Below, in pieces: positions 1 through 10,510 of a DNA stretch of 64,000 nucleotides. Every line of letters starts with the position of its first letter. The first letter of the stretch is position 1. Origin of the DNA: Triatoma infestans (taxonomy: Eukaryota > Arthropoda > Insecta > Hemiptera > Reduviidae); the NCBI GenBank assembly GCA_011037195.1, contig JAAEAF010014698.1, positions 38,527 to 102,526 on the forward strand. The letters are read 5' to 3'. Both the position numbers and the translations under genes were made by a program. A model generated the notes under the pieces. The model did no database searches. It was not told where the DNA came from and worked only from the letters and a program-made list of their open reading frames with translations.

Positions 1-384
1 ACCAATACCATTTTGAGGGAGGCCGGTTGATGTCAGTATTTGTAACATGCTGATTAAAGTTGGTGATTTTACCCGGCAAAGATTTAATTAATGTCATCCT
101 AAATGTAAGCTTCATTTATCAAAATTAGTGGATATACACGCACACTAATATTTTTCTAGCGAGAGAGAGCATAAACTATAATGTATATCTCGTTTCTTAT
201 CTTGCGATATCTACACATATATTAAATGTAAAAGTACTTCATTTGTTATTAAATGTCTTTTTAAATAAATAAAAAACCATTAGCTTATTAACTGCTGAAT
301 AGCATATCTAATTGTTTTCTATAAAATGCTAGATAAGCAATAATAACAAATAATGCAAATCAATACAACTTGATTGGTTGTTTT
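1..384. other. No recognisable feature
   Basis: AT-rich DNA with no long reading frame, no motif and no repeat that I can match elsewhere in the window. Confidence 0.6.
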
Positions 385-655
385 TTCAGTTTTTCGCGAT
401 TGTCCCAAAAATGGCTACTAAGATTATCTTTAAACTTCATATATCGTCTAAACAGTTAAATAGCTATTATTTTTAATTTGAAACATTTTTGCAGAAAAAT
501 AATTTTTGAGGGGGGGGGTTTGTTGGAGGAACAATAACATCAAGTGCTCCTATAGTAACAATTCCGTACAATATATGGTACTAAAACCTATTATATTCTT
601 CAGAAATAAATTCAAAAATTTTTTTTGGAAAAGTCGATTTTCTCTGAAGAAAATA
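385..655 (+). repeat. Rep-A fragment (diverged)
   Basis: It contains the Rep-A landmarks in order: a gcgatt...caaaaatggct block, a 'tttgaaacattttt' block and a G-rich block. It is a headless, diverged internal piece. Rep-A is the interspersed repeat best seen at 1348-2010 and 40514-41200. Confidence 0.55.
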
Positions 656-720
656 TGACAATAAAAATAGCATTTATTATTTGATTTTGTTATTTAATTT
701 CAGACTCACTTAAGCTCTGA

Positions 721-777
721 AATTGCTAAGCTATTATACAATTGCTAAACTTTTATACAATTGCTAAGCTTTATAGC
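721..777. repeat. Three-copy 19-bp tandem repeat
   Basis: Three copies start at 721, 740 and 759. Each begins AATTGCTAA and ends in a TTATA-type stretch. Confidence 0.85.
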
Positions 778-1340
778 TCTCGGTGAGATTTAGACGTAGC
801 TACAACAGAGTGCTTCCTGCTTGAAAGTGATAGCCTATTCGTTCGCCCTGAATAGGTGGCTTGACTGAAAATTTATGCGTATTGATATCTGCCGCGTAAG
901 ATCAGCAGCGCTGAAACGGCTGGCACGAGCAACATGAATATTAGATATGAAAGCGTTGGCGAATTATTGATGTATGACTGGTTGGATATCTTGCTATTAG
1001 CAATCTAACAATCGTTTCGCTACTAGCTAGTTGGTAGAAAAACTCTCTGGCTTGTAAAGTGCTTAGTGACAAAGAGTTGAGCGAAGTCTCCTTGTTACTA
1101 GTTGATTACTTCATGGAAATTTATTGCTTCCTAATGCTATTTGAGGCTTCTTGAAAACTGATAATGACTTGTTACTTTTACATTTTCACCAGTCTAGTGA
1201 GAGCTGGGTATTTTGTAAGCTTGCTAGCCCCCACTGTCCAAGATGATTATCTGCGCTTTATTAAAGAACCTTTATATTGAGCGCATATATTGACAATATT
1301 GAGTTTTAGAGCTGTTATGGAAAATTTTCACAACACAATG
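778..1340. other. No recognisable feature
   Basis: Moderately complex sequence with no reading frame over 60 codons, no repeat landmark and no RNA-like fold that I can support. Confidence 0.5.
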
Positions 1341-1347
1341 CTTGTTC

Positions 1348-2010
1348 TTACTTTCTCTTACTCCTAGTAAGAGGAAGTATTGTAATCGTGTCAAATTTTT
1401 GATATCAAGTTTTCACCGGAAATATCCGTTTTGAGGTCCCTTGAATCCTAAAAAGTGTTGTGAACAGCATAGCTCAAAAACGAAAAAGCGTAGAAGGTAG
1501 AAACTGGATATTCCGTTTAGGTATCACCATGGGATCTGACAGTACGTCATCTGTCAAAATTCCTCAACCGGAAATACCACTTTACTAGTTTTTTATTTTT
1601 TTATTTTTTTGCGATTTTCTCAAAAATGGCTCAGACGATTTTTTTCACACTTATATATCAACTGCACATACAAAGAGCTACAACTTTTATTTGAAACATT
1701 TCTCTGGGAAAATTCATTTAAGGGCATTTTAGGGGAGAGGTGAGGTTATGTTTTTCTCTAAAGTGCTCTCATAGTTGATTTTACAATTCTAACATCCAAA
1801 CAAAATTAATTAGAAATAAATAGATGGCCAAAATTCCGAGTTACAAGAAAATTAGTAAATCGGAAGTGCGCTTTTACTGGACAGTTTTTTTTAGTGTTCG
1901 ACGAAATTCTTTAAATTTGTTACACAATCTATAAAATTTGTCAATTATAATTTTGAGAACCGGTTTGTTACTAAAATATAAAAATGAATTGTACTCTTGT
2001 CAGTTATAAT
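1348..2010 (+). repeat. Rep-A, copy with hairpin head
   Basis: It begins with the hairpin ACTTTCTCTTACT-CCT-AGTAAGAGGAAGT and continues with 'attgtaatcgtgtcaaat'. The head region follows (ccgttttgaggtccc, aacagcatagctcaaaaacg, catgggatctgac). Then comes an internal module of about 330 bp (caaaaatggct, tttgaaacatttctctggg, attcatttaagggcatttt, ctaaagtgct). The order matches 40514-41200 and, in reverse complement, 3480-4063. It has no coding capacity. It resembles a non-autonomous element, but I cannot assign a class. Confidence 0.85.
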
Positions 2011-2915
2011 ACAATATTTCTAAATGGGAACCTCGTCGTCAAAAGTTCCAGGTTAAAGCAAAAATATTGAGTATTATTAGAATTATCAGAATATGCTTTT
2101 TGCGTATATCACCATCCCTTTTTTTGCTGGCGATACCATATCGCTATTGTTGCATGTACAAAGGTAAATAGTTTATTTAGATTCAATTAAACTCTATTCA
2201 AACTTCTTGTTTTATATAAAACAATATCTACATGTAAAAACATGCATGCCATAAATTTCATATAAATGGGTTTCCAGGGAAATCTACCTTTATCGTACAG
2301 TAATCCTTTGTTTGTTGTATCCATTTCTAGTTATAACTCCGAAACTATTTATGATAACAAAATGAAATAAGTTGTTCCAATTAGCGATCTAGATAGACGT
2401 CATTTTAATATTTTGTATACAATGGATAAATTTTACAGATTTTGTATTTGTACATATGTGTGTATATTACGTTCTGATGAATTTCTTTATTTCTATGTAA
2501 TTTGTTAATAATCAGTTCGTTTATAAAAGAATAAGTTTTACATCTAAAATCGTTTTCATATAAACTATTGCTACATGATGTGCACACATGTAAGATACAA
2601 AGCTCACCTAGCGTACAAATATACGGTAAGCCATATTGTGTTGGTTGTTACGTTCCCCTTTTGCACTACTCTGCTCGTAAAGTCATAATACAACCTGCTC
2701 TTCGACAATATCTTTCCCTTAGCTGTATATAAAACAGAACACGTTCTAAGCAGGTATATATTTGACCTTGAATTACATTTAATACTACTATAATATATCA
2801 TTCATTACAGTAATTTAGCTTTCAACAATATATGGCTTAGCGACTTCACTTAATTTAGCAGTTTTTGTGTATTATCCAAATATTTATTTTCTCATTGGAA
2901 CTTTAAAAGTCATGT
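2011..2915. other. No recognisable feature
   Basis: AT-rich sequence with only short, low-complexity reading frames. I see no repeat landmark or protein motif. Confidence 0.5.
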
Positions 2916-2921
2916 TAAGGA

Positions 2922-3113
2922 AAGCAACATGGAGGTCCTGGGTTCAAATCAAACAGTGTTGCTCTTAAATTTTCTCTTCTTAGGAGCCCTTACAGCTCAC
3001 TGTCCGATGATGGACAGTGTTTTCTAAAGCGAGAGAACACTGTTCGGAGCCACTGAGAAGGCTCCGGGCGCCAATGACCATAGATGTGACGCGTTTTAAA
3101 TTTTTAACGCGTT
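2922..3113 (+). mobile_element. tRNA-derived SINE, 5'-truncated
   Basis: The B-box part (ctgggttcaaatcaaac) is present and the A box is lost. The SINE body follows: cttaggagccc, tacagctcactgtccgatgatgg, gagagaacactg, gagaaggctccgggcgccaatgacc, gacgcg, then an A/T-rich tail. The body matches 50365-50596 almost motif for motif. The 111-codon frame starting at 3017 lies in this SINE and its flank and is not a gene. Confidence 0.85.
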
Positions 3114-3118
3114 TACTA

Positions 3119-3481
3119 GATTATGGAATATACCATTTAACAATTTTAAAAATAAGGAACATATTAGGTCTAGGCCGAAACATAATTAAAAAGATTATTT
3201 TATTAAGACTATTGTTGGCTGTTTTACCACCCTTTTACTGTACTACAAGGAATAAGTCTGCAACCCTGAAAAACAATTTTCATGATAAGATAGCAGAGCC
3301 AAGAATTCTAAACGCAGAATTGAAAAAACGTATCAGAACTTATGATAGATAACAAGACTATGGAATATATTATCAACATCTTTAAAAATAAGGAACAGAT
3401 GTGATGATGGCCAGGCCGAAGCCGAAACTTAATAAAAAGGATTATTTAACTGAGACTATTATTTATTTTTGGCAGTTTTAA
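3119..3481. repeat. Two direct repeats 237 bp apart
   Basis: A block of about 115 bp starting 'gattatggaatata' at 3119 recurs from 3356 starting 'gactatggaatata'. Shared landmarks are 'ttaaaaataaggaac', 'ggccgaa', 'aattaaaaagattatt' (aataaaaaggattatt in copy 2) and 'agactattg/a'. Both sit directly after the SINE. This looks like a local tandem duplication that has diverged. Confidence 0.65.
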
Positions 3482-4063
3482 TCCCGATTTAACTGAAAAA
3501 TACTTCTCAGTAAAGACGCACTTCCGGTGTTCCGATTTTCTTCAAACTCGGAATTTCAAAAATATATTTAATTCTAATTATTATTATTTATATTTAGATG
3601 ATAGAATTGTGTAGTAAACTGAAATACCACTTTAGAAGAAAACCTAATCCCATCCTCCTTCAGAAGTACCATTAAATGAATTTTTCCTGAGAAATGTTTC
3701 AAATAAAACCTACAGCTCTTTGAAAATGTACTAATATACATATACGAGAAATTTAAAGAAAATCGTTGGAGCCGTTTTTTGAGAAAATCACAAAAAATTG
3801 AAAAAAAAAATCAGTAAAGTGGCACTTCCGATTAAACTAATTTTACGAAAAGCTTATTACTTTAACGAAATGTTAAGTTTGAACATTCAGCGAATTTTTG
3901 TTTTTGAGAATATGGTGTCCCACACAGGCAGACCACAGACCAAGAGCAAAAAAACATCTCTTTGGACTCAGGGAACCTCAAAAAGGACAATTCTGGTGAA
4001 AACTCGATATCAAAAATTTGACACGATTACAATACTTCCTCTTACTAGGAGTAAGAGAAAGTA
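3480..4063 (-). repeat. Rep-A, minus copy with hairpin head
   Basis: Reverse complement of the Rep-A order. The internal module comes first (ttaaatgaatttttcctgagaaatg, aaagaaaatcgttggagccg), then the head (ggactcagggaacctc, gaaaactcgatatcaaaaa, ttgacacgattacaatac). It ends in the hairpin ACTTCCTCTTACT-AGG-AGTAAGAGAAAGT followed by A-rich DNA. The 88-codon frame at 3798 is inside this repeat and is not a gene. Confidence 0.85.
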
Positions 4064-5300
4064 AAAAAAAAGTAATATTATATAAACATAGGACCTTTTT
4101 CAAACAATTAGAGAACTACTACAGATGAAAAAAATCATTAGGAATGTTATATCTTATGATACCAACAAAATTAGCAAGTCAAGAAAATTGCTTAAAATGG
4201 GCTCCTTGAAATCGTATACAAGCTTGACACCTACGATTCGTATAGCCATAACCACGTGCCATCACATTACTCTTACGAATTTGATTGGAAACATATATTA
4301 CCCTTTCAAATAATTTTTCACGTGTATTAATTAGGTAATTTCAAGAATGAAAAATCAAGAGGATTTAGATCATGTGATCTTGGAGGCCAAACAATAAAGC
4401 CTCCACGACCTATCCGCCTGACAGTGTAGTGCCTATTTAACACCCAGTTACTTTCATTCCCACAGAGGAACTGAGACACTAAGTTTCAGGTACCACATTT
4501 GTTGCCGGAGTGTCTGCTGACTATCTTGAAGCCTTTCATCTAGGAAAATAATATTCTTCAGAATTTACTGTGTAATAATAATCTATTGTGTAAGAATTCT
4601 ATTCCCAGTAACATCGTATTGAAAATGCCAGTCCTGATACTAACATTAAAGCGATGTTAAAATCGCGAGTGTTGCACGGTATGTAGATTTGTGCAGATCA
4701 TAGATGAAGTTATTGTAGTTATTACTGCATCTCCAGTAAACTGAATTTCGTCAGTCCACTGAATACTTGCTAAATGTTTGGATCTTGGGCAACTATACGT
4801 AGATTCCAGGTGCTGAACTCCACAGGTTGGCCATAATGTCTTCTCGTTAGATATGAAACCAGTTAGAGATGTGAAAGTGGTGTTGTTATTCTTGGTATAG
4901 TGTGCGCTTTACAATGTTCAGTGAAAGGAACAATTGCCTTGCAAGTTGTATAGTACTTAATGTGGGATTGTCCAAAACTGGATTAATTAGATTTTCTTCA
5001 TTTTCACGATTTCTTTTCTGGTGATTGTCACCGTTATTAAGTACAGCAGTTGTTCTGTTTCTCGAAGCTTCTGGAATATACAGCCAAAAACCATATGGGG
5101 GAATATTGTCTGTTTGGACGTCTTAGTTGGTATTCTTTTGATGCATGAATCATCATCGCAGAATCTACAAGTACTACAAAATATCAGCATATTCATCTGC
5201 ACTGAAGCATTCCATTTTCCTCTCCGCTATTACTAAATTATAATTCACAGTTTGTATGTGTTTTATTAAATAATACTAGTTTTTAAATAATTATTACTAA
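4064..5300. other. No recognisable gene
   Basis: Anonymous sequence. Short frames at 4125 and 4987-5236 overlap each other on opposite strands and show no family motif. I see no repeat shared with the rest of the window. Confidence 0.5.
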
Positions 5301-5302
5301 GC

Positions 5303-5410
5303 ATCAGAGACATTTTTCGTGGTAGCCTGCTTCATTTAAGCAGCGGAACTTTGAAACTTAAAAGATTTAAGCAGAACTGCGGAAGCAACCACCACAACAA
5401 CTATTACTAA
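5303..5410 (-). mobile_element. Penelope-like terminal repeat fragment
   Basis: The left edge (catcagagacattttt, cgtggtagcctgcttcattt) is the same terminal sequence seen at 31285, 52500 and 60015. The right edge (ctgcggaagcaaccaccac) matches the outer end at 60840. The central segment with the hammerhead-like core is missing and replaced by a short AT-rich stretch, so this is a deleted remnant. Confidence 0.65.
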
Positions 5411-6360
5411 AGTAGCAACTGGAAAACTGATTTTAATAAGATTTCCTATTTATTCATTTATTTATTTTTGCAATAAAATCACACTTATATTTAATTTAAC
5501 TTCTTTCTGAATCCTTTTTTTTTAAATAGCATTGTCAAGTGTTTATCTCTTTTAAATGGTCAGCTATATATAATAATATGAAAGCCTGTTATATAATAAT
5601 TCAGTATAAATTACTCCCAAGGACAAAGTGGAATTTAGAGGCTATTGCACCAGTAGCCTTAGGCGACACACTAGGGGTAAACAATGAAGACTTAGGGGAC
5701 TTGATTAAGCTTCCCTCAGGCTTTCCTATCTCTACGTCTGTTTGACCCCTCACTAAGTAAGGTTAAGTCTGTAGGTCTCTGTTACCTACCACTAAGCAAG
5801 CCCTAACTGTACAATACTGTACACATTGCAAGAGACATATAAATTAAAATGGTGAAGCACTACGCTTGTGTAGTACTGTCCCTTATACCTAGCTTACAAT
5901 CTATATGTAAAATGCTATGGGACAATTAAGGCGGCTGTATTGTTCTCCGTAGTTTCCTTTGATGTTCCTTCACTCTGTTTGCACTAAGAACCTTTCAAAT
6001 ATTGACCTTGCAGAATGTTAAAGGATCGGCATACTTGCAAAGGATGTAAACCTAGTAAATTTATCTTTAAAAAGATTTCCAAAACAAAAGACTTGTTAAA
6101 GAATTTCTAAATAGATACAGTATTCCTACATTCTAGAATCATCTTTCACTTTTGTTAGAACGGTGTAGATGTTTCTGTTTGATGCTTACATAATAGATCA
6201 TTTACTTTGTTTTTAATTTCCCATTCTCTTGCAGGAGAAGAATTGCGTTCATATCAAGTTTTCAGAAATTGTGTTTTCACCAGAAATATAAATTATGAGA
6301 TGCTTTAAGTATGAACAGATGATTTTAGCGAATGGTCCATATGTATTTTGTGGGTATGTA
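5411..6360. other. No recognisable gene
   Basis: Only short reading frames without motifs. No match to the repeat families of this window. Confidence 0.5.
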
Positions 6361-6384
6361 TGTGTGTGTGTGTGTGTGTGTATA
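6361..6384. repeat. (TG)n microsatellite
   Basis: About ten TG units followed by TATATG. It creates a spurious histidine/threonine-rich frame on the minus strand. Confidence 0.95.
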
Positions 6385-6539
6385 TGTTTACAAAAGAGTG
6401 TACACACATTCTTCAAAACAAAATAACTCAAAAAAAAAATCGCAAGTAGCTCAAATTTGATATTTCGATTTGGTGCTACCACCCTAGATGACAACAAAAT
6501 TTTGAACAAATCCATCAGCCGGAATTGACTTTATAATTA

Positions 6540-6960
6540 TTATTATTAACGATGGGTGCCCGAAAGTGTGGAATCCAAGCCAATATGGCTTGAGTCTCCA
6601 ATATGGACGGGTCCCCAGGCCAATATGGAAGAGTACAACCCCCCACCAGAAACAAAGAACAACTTCTATTCCTAAGAAGACCCTCCTAGCAATCTGTGAG
6701 TCTGAGTACAATATTCCCTTGAGAGTGTTGCCCTTCCAGATATGCGATTCCCGTATTGGCGGAGAGGGGACACTGACCTAGGCTAGTGGTTCACCGTTTT
6801 CCTGAATCCATCGTCACACTCTGACACAAAGGACGGCACAACCCTATTCATTTTGTGTAAAAAAGCACATTGACTAACGAATCTTGTCCAGTCAATACAC
6901 CTACCAGTACCCTAAGTCCTACTCAAGGAGAGAAGATACTTCAAGTCCCCCTGGCTTATA
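6540..6960 (-). mobile_element. RNase H-type LINE, 3' end (degenerate)
   Basis: Read on the minus strand, it keeps scattered identity to the C-terminal region of the LINE at 61186-62354. The (ATT)n block at 6538-6547, read on minus, is the LINE tail, and 'gggtgcccga' next to it matches 'gggtgcccaaag' at 61015 and 61210. The translation aligns with the Leu-Ser-rich and Cys-rich tail of that element but is broken by stops and frameshifts. This is an old, 5'-truncated insertion. Confidence 0.65.
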
Positions 6961-7034
6961 AAGGAAAAGTAAAAGTGGATAAGGACTTAATCGTGAGCTA
7001 GTTGTTAACTTAGAATAAGTAGTTTAAAGAAAAA

Positions 7035-7395
7035 AACAATCTGGTATGCAACACTCACACATTTATCTCTTGCTGCGAAATGGCAAATTTTCTTCACACT
7101 TACAATTCTTATTAGTGTTTAAAACCGTCGGCATTTTCATGGAGAAAATCACCCAAAAACTGAAAAACCTATTCAGTAAAGTCTCCACTTCCGGTCATCC
7201 GATTTTCTTCAAAATCAGGAATTTTCGACAACATATTTAATTCTAATTAATATTATTTAGATGATAGAATTGTGTAATAAACTGAAATAGCACTTTAGAG
7301 AGAATCATAACACTACCCCTCTCCCAAAAGCGCTCTTAAATGAATTTTCCCGGAGAAATGTTACCAAATTCAAGTTGTAGCTCTTTGTGCGTGTT
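7035..7395 (-). repeat. Rep-A, minus copy, tail part
   Basis: It starts with the Rep-A tail signature (aatctggtatgcaacactcacac), also seen at 48140 and 58735. The internal module follows (cacttccggtcatccgattttc, gcactttagag, aatgaattttcccggagaaatg). The copy resumes at about 7845 after roughly 450 bp of inserted DNA that includes a SINE. The inserted stretch 7396-7612 is otherwise unrecognised. Confidence 0.8.
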
Positions 7396-7612
7396 GTTAA
7401 TATTCAAAGTAGCCTGCAAGGGGTATCTGTTGCCTGCAGTTACTTGGGGAGTAGCCCACGCGTTACCACAGCTCAGTATTCCATGCACTTCATCAGAACA
7501 GTACACAATACACTTAAACTACATACACTCTATACTTTACAGACAAGGACAAACACATTACACAATCTAGGGCCTCTGTCCCTAGTTAATTGGCGAAAGC
7601 CAAGGAAGAAGG

Positions 7613-7806
7613 AAGGGATTAGCTCAGTGGTAGTGTGCTGGACTACAACGCGGAGATGCCGGGTTCGAATCCAGCATGCTGCCCATAGATTTTTTTATTC
7701 CTAGGAGCCTCTACTCCTGTGATGGGCAGTATTGTCTGTAGCTAGAGAACGTTGCTTGGACGCAGATTGTGCATTGGAGAAGGCTCTGGGAGACACAGTA
7801 GATCTT
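7613..7806 (+). mobile_element. tRNA-derived SINE, 3'-truncated
   Basis: The A box (tagctcagtggt) is at about 7620 and the B box (gggttcgaatcc) at about 7661. Together they form a tRNA-like head of about 70 nt with an ACG-type anticodon loop. The SINE body follows (ctaggagcctctac, gatgggcag, gagaaggctctggg). It is truncated before the GACGCG/poly-A end. The head is not a tRNA gene because it runs straight into the shared SINE body. Confidence 0.88.
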
Positions 7807-7844
7807 TCAGGTCGCAGTGCAACAGTGCAATAGGTCCCCTACAA

Positions 7845-8393
7845 CAATCTATGTACATAAATCTAATATTGAAAGTTCAAAGAAAATCGCTTAGAGCCGT
7901 TTTTGAGGACAATACCAAAAACTCCTTTCATAAAGCGCACTTCCGTGCATACGGTTTTCCTCAAACTCGGTATTTCGACAATATATTTAATTTTAATTAA
8001 TGCTAACTATATGATCGAATTGTGTAATAACTGTATTAGCACTTTAGGGAAACCCTAACCCCACATCTCCCCCAAAAGTGCCTTTAAATGAATTTTCCCG
8101 AAGAAATGTTTTCAATGAAAGTTGCAGCTCTTTATATGTAATAGTTGATATAATAAAGTCAAAGAAAATCGTTGGAGTCATTTTCGAGAAAATCGCAAAA
8201 AAGTGAAAAAAAAATCATTCAGTGAAGTGGCATTTTTGGTTAATGGGATCTTGATAGGATGGTGAAACGGAATACCGAGTTCTTTTTGGATTCAGGGGTC
8301 CTCAAAACGTGTACTTCCGGTGGAAACTCAATTTCTAAAATCTAGCACGAATGCAATACTCCCTCTAACAGTAGTTAGAGAAAGTAAAAATTA
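7845..8393 (-). repeat. Rep-A, minus copy, head part
   Basis: Continuation of the copy starting at 7035. It contains aaagaaaatcg blocks, 'ccggtggaaactcaatttc', and ends in the hairpin ACTCCCTCTAAC-AGTA-GTTAGAGAAAGT. The inner stem here is TAAC/GTTA where most copies have TTACT/AGTAA, so both arms changed together. Confidence 0.8.
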
Positions 8394-8639
8394 TTTTAAA
8401 TATTTATTAAATTTATTATTTATAAATACATTATATTTATTAAAAAAAAAAAAACTGTCGAAAGAGCACCGTTTGCATCCTCCAAATTACGTCTTTCTGC
8501 AAGTATGATGCAATTCGAACAAATAACAAAAAATCTGATACAAACATTATTTTGCTTTACTGCTTTTATACTTGCACAAATGGCATTAACAGGAAAATTT
8601 TACAACAATTTTCTTAATAATGATTCCATAATAAAATTG

Positions 8640-8925
8640 TAGAATATATTGAAATGGTGCTGTGGAGGAAAGCCCAAGTCTACCGCTCAGTCAGAAGCTG
8701 TAAAATGCAATTCTTTCAGGGAAAATGTTTTCAACAAAAGTGTTAGAATTAAATAGATAATATTAGTAAAAACCATAGCTTAAACCGTTTCCAAAAAAAA
8801 AAAAAAATCAAGTAAATGACAGGAAAACTGATTTCCGGTTGATGGATTTTTATTAAATACTCCATGTCAGCTTCCAAAAATGGAAATACATTGAGAAATA
8901 CAAAACACGAAGTTACTGCGATGTT
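8640..8925 (-). repeat. Rep-A fragment (strongly diverged)
   Basis: Recognisable pieces are a gtggaggaaagccc block, a 'tttcagggaaaatgttttcaac' block, 'aaaccgtttcc' and 'ttccggttgatggattttt'. No head hairpin. Confidence 0.5.
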
Positions 8926-9372
8926 TTATGTTACTACTTACTAACCTGGTTTATATCTGGCGATCCGAGTGATTTAATGCCATAAAAAGAGGAAAAACTT
9001 CGATTTTTCATTTTTGAGTTACGCTGTTCATCCAATGACATGACACCAACAGACCATTCTCCAAAAACGGTGCTTTTTAGCCTGGAGAACCTTCCTCTTC
9101 TTCTTATTAAACTCTTCGATGAATTCTTCACGATTCTCAGTTTCTATACTAGCTAAAAGATCTTCAATCTCTTTAAGTCTGTAAAAGGTTCCCCTAAATT
9201 TAAAAAATGCTTTCCTGTATATAACTTTTGAATCTATCTGTTTTAACTGATTCACACAATTACAAATCCGCTTGCCTTCTTCTCTATCTTCTGGCGTACG
9301 ATCATGGCTCACCGAATAATTGTTCATCATAAATTCATTTCTTTTCTTCATTATTTCCGCTTTTATGTTAGT

Positions 9373-9385
9373 ATTATACAATGCG
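9373..9385. repeat. 13-bp target-site duplication, left copy
   Basis: ATTATACAATGCG occurs at 9373-9385 and again, identical, at 9942-9954. The two copies flank the plus-strand LINE fragment exactly. Confidence 0.92.
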
Positions 9386-9941
9386 TCCAGAGCCTGCTGT
9401 TGGTGTGTCTTCTGGCACATGTTTGTCGGGCTTTCAGACGTGGATGACCTCACAGCATTCATCCTTATGGATGAGTGCAGTGGGTTGTCGGCAGTCTAAA
9501 ATGCTCATTGGGGGCCCGGACGGAGCTTTGAGTAGCGGGGTCCGATGTCTTTCACGGACTTCCCTCAGGCATCTGGTTGGATTCCTCACTGGGCTAAGGA
9601 GACATCTCTATATAATGGGACTCGTGCCTGACCCCTTTTGTAGAGCTTGTGAGACTGAGGAGGAAACACGCATGCATCTGATGACGAATTGTTTGGGTTG
9701 TGAGGAGATTAGGTGTAGGACCTTCGGCCGGAGTAGGATATCAGTAGAGGATCTTAAGCTGTGTCCTTTTAAGGTTTTGGTCCTATTTGTTCGGTCTGTT
9801 GTGAAATTTAGATGGTTAAAACCTGGGCCTGGTTTTCATTCTAGTCCCAGTGGTTGTTATTCTTTAGGGGTAGCTATATGGGCCCTGGGAGGCTTTGGAT
9901 AGCGTAGGGCTTGCCCTCCCCTTCTGCGAATAATAATAATA
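9386..9941 (+). mobile_element. RNase H-type LINE, 5'-truncated 3' end
   Basis: The readable frame (9386-9902) encodes the region downstream of RNase H. It has SLRHLVGFLTGLRRHLYI and then a Cys/His cluster (CRACETEEETRMHLMTNC, pattern C-x2-C-x9-H-x4-C), as in LINE ORF2 C-termini. The 3' end reads 'gaggctttggatagcgtaggg' and closes with an (AAT)n tail. A perfect 13-bp TSD flanks it, so this is a target-primed insertion. It is nearly colinear with 46286-47371 and belongs to the same family. It lies inside, and antisense to, the ORF1 pseudogene at 8934-10316. Confidence 0.88.
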
Positions 9942-10399
9942 ATTATACAATGCGACAATAATTGGACCATTGCGACTATCACCATTTCTGCCCACTCTAT
10001 AACAGCTGTTTGTACTAAAATCCGGAATAGTTACATCAACTTTAGCACAGATATTTTTAACTTTCTCATAAATATTCTCATTTTCTGAGGAAGGTATTTG
10101 CGGAATACAACATTGTTCCTCCGCAACCTGCCTCTTCAGAATTTTTACTTCATCTTCAAGAATCAAGTTTCTCTCTTCTAAATGTTTACATTTTGTTTTT
10201 TAAGTTTGCTACTTCTTTTATTGTTTCGGACATTAAATTTATTGCCATGTCAACGTTAGCTTTAATTTGTAAAGTTTCTTCAATATTATGTTTAATTTCC
10301 TCCATAATTTCATCATTCTAGAAAACCATTTGGAATCGATAGAAATTGAAGCAGAATATTAGCAGAGTATATGAATATAAGTAGTCTGTATGTGTGAGT

Positions 10400-10506
10400 G
10401 CTGATTAAAAAGTTAATCAGCATTTTGGAGTTATGCTGTTTATCCACTTACATTACACCACAGACAATTCTCCAAAAAACAGTGCTTTTTAGCCTAGAGG
10501 ACATTA
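10400..10506 (-). pseudogene. Second copy of the 3' end of the LINE ORF1
   Basis: Bases 10422-10506 (ggagttatgctgtttatcca, acaattctccaaaaaacagtg, ctttttagcctagagga) repeat 9010-9090 with about 85% identity by eye. The frame is broken. A perfect 9-bp inverted repeat with a 4-nt loop (gctgattaa/ttaatcagc, about 10400-10421) lies just before it. Confidence 0.6.
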
Positions 10507-10510
10507 AAAT

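Larger units (their letters stand above)
8934..10316 (-). pseudogene. LINE ORF1-like protein, split by a nested LINE
   Basis: On the minus strand a start near 10316 opens a Lys/Glu-rich coiled-coil-like stretch. A stop with frameshift follows near 10198. The main frame then continues with EDEVKILKRQVAEEQ, SCYRVGRNGDSRNGPIIVAL, and, beyond the insertion at 9386-9941, KKRNEFMMNNYSVS and a charged coiled coil (YRLKEIEDLLASIE). A coiled coil followed by an 'RVGR...P(I/L)IV' RNA-binding-like module is the usual ORF1 layout in insect LINEs. The same pattern is seen at 23267. The gene is dead (frameshift plus insertion). Its ORF2 is not next to it. The family is inferred from layout only. Confidence 0.65.

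Noticed and set aside
1348..1380. Helitron end (hairpin near terminus)
   Set aside because: No CTRR 3' end, no 5' TC and no AT insertion context. The hairpin sits at the very end of Rep-A.
3017..3352. 111-codon plus-strand gene
   Set aside because: The first third is SINE body and the rest covers a duplicated non-coding block.
6249..6515. His/Thr-repeat protein on minus strand
   Set aside because: The repeat is a translated (CA)n microsatellite.
7613..7684. Functional tRNA gene (A and B boxes, tRNA-Arg-like)
   Set aside because: The same head plus a shared non-tRNA body recurs at 47773, 50365 and 58676. It is a SINE head, and the acceptor stem is not closed.
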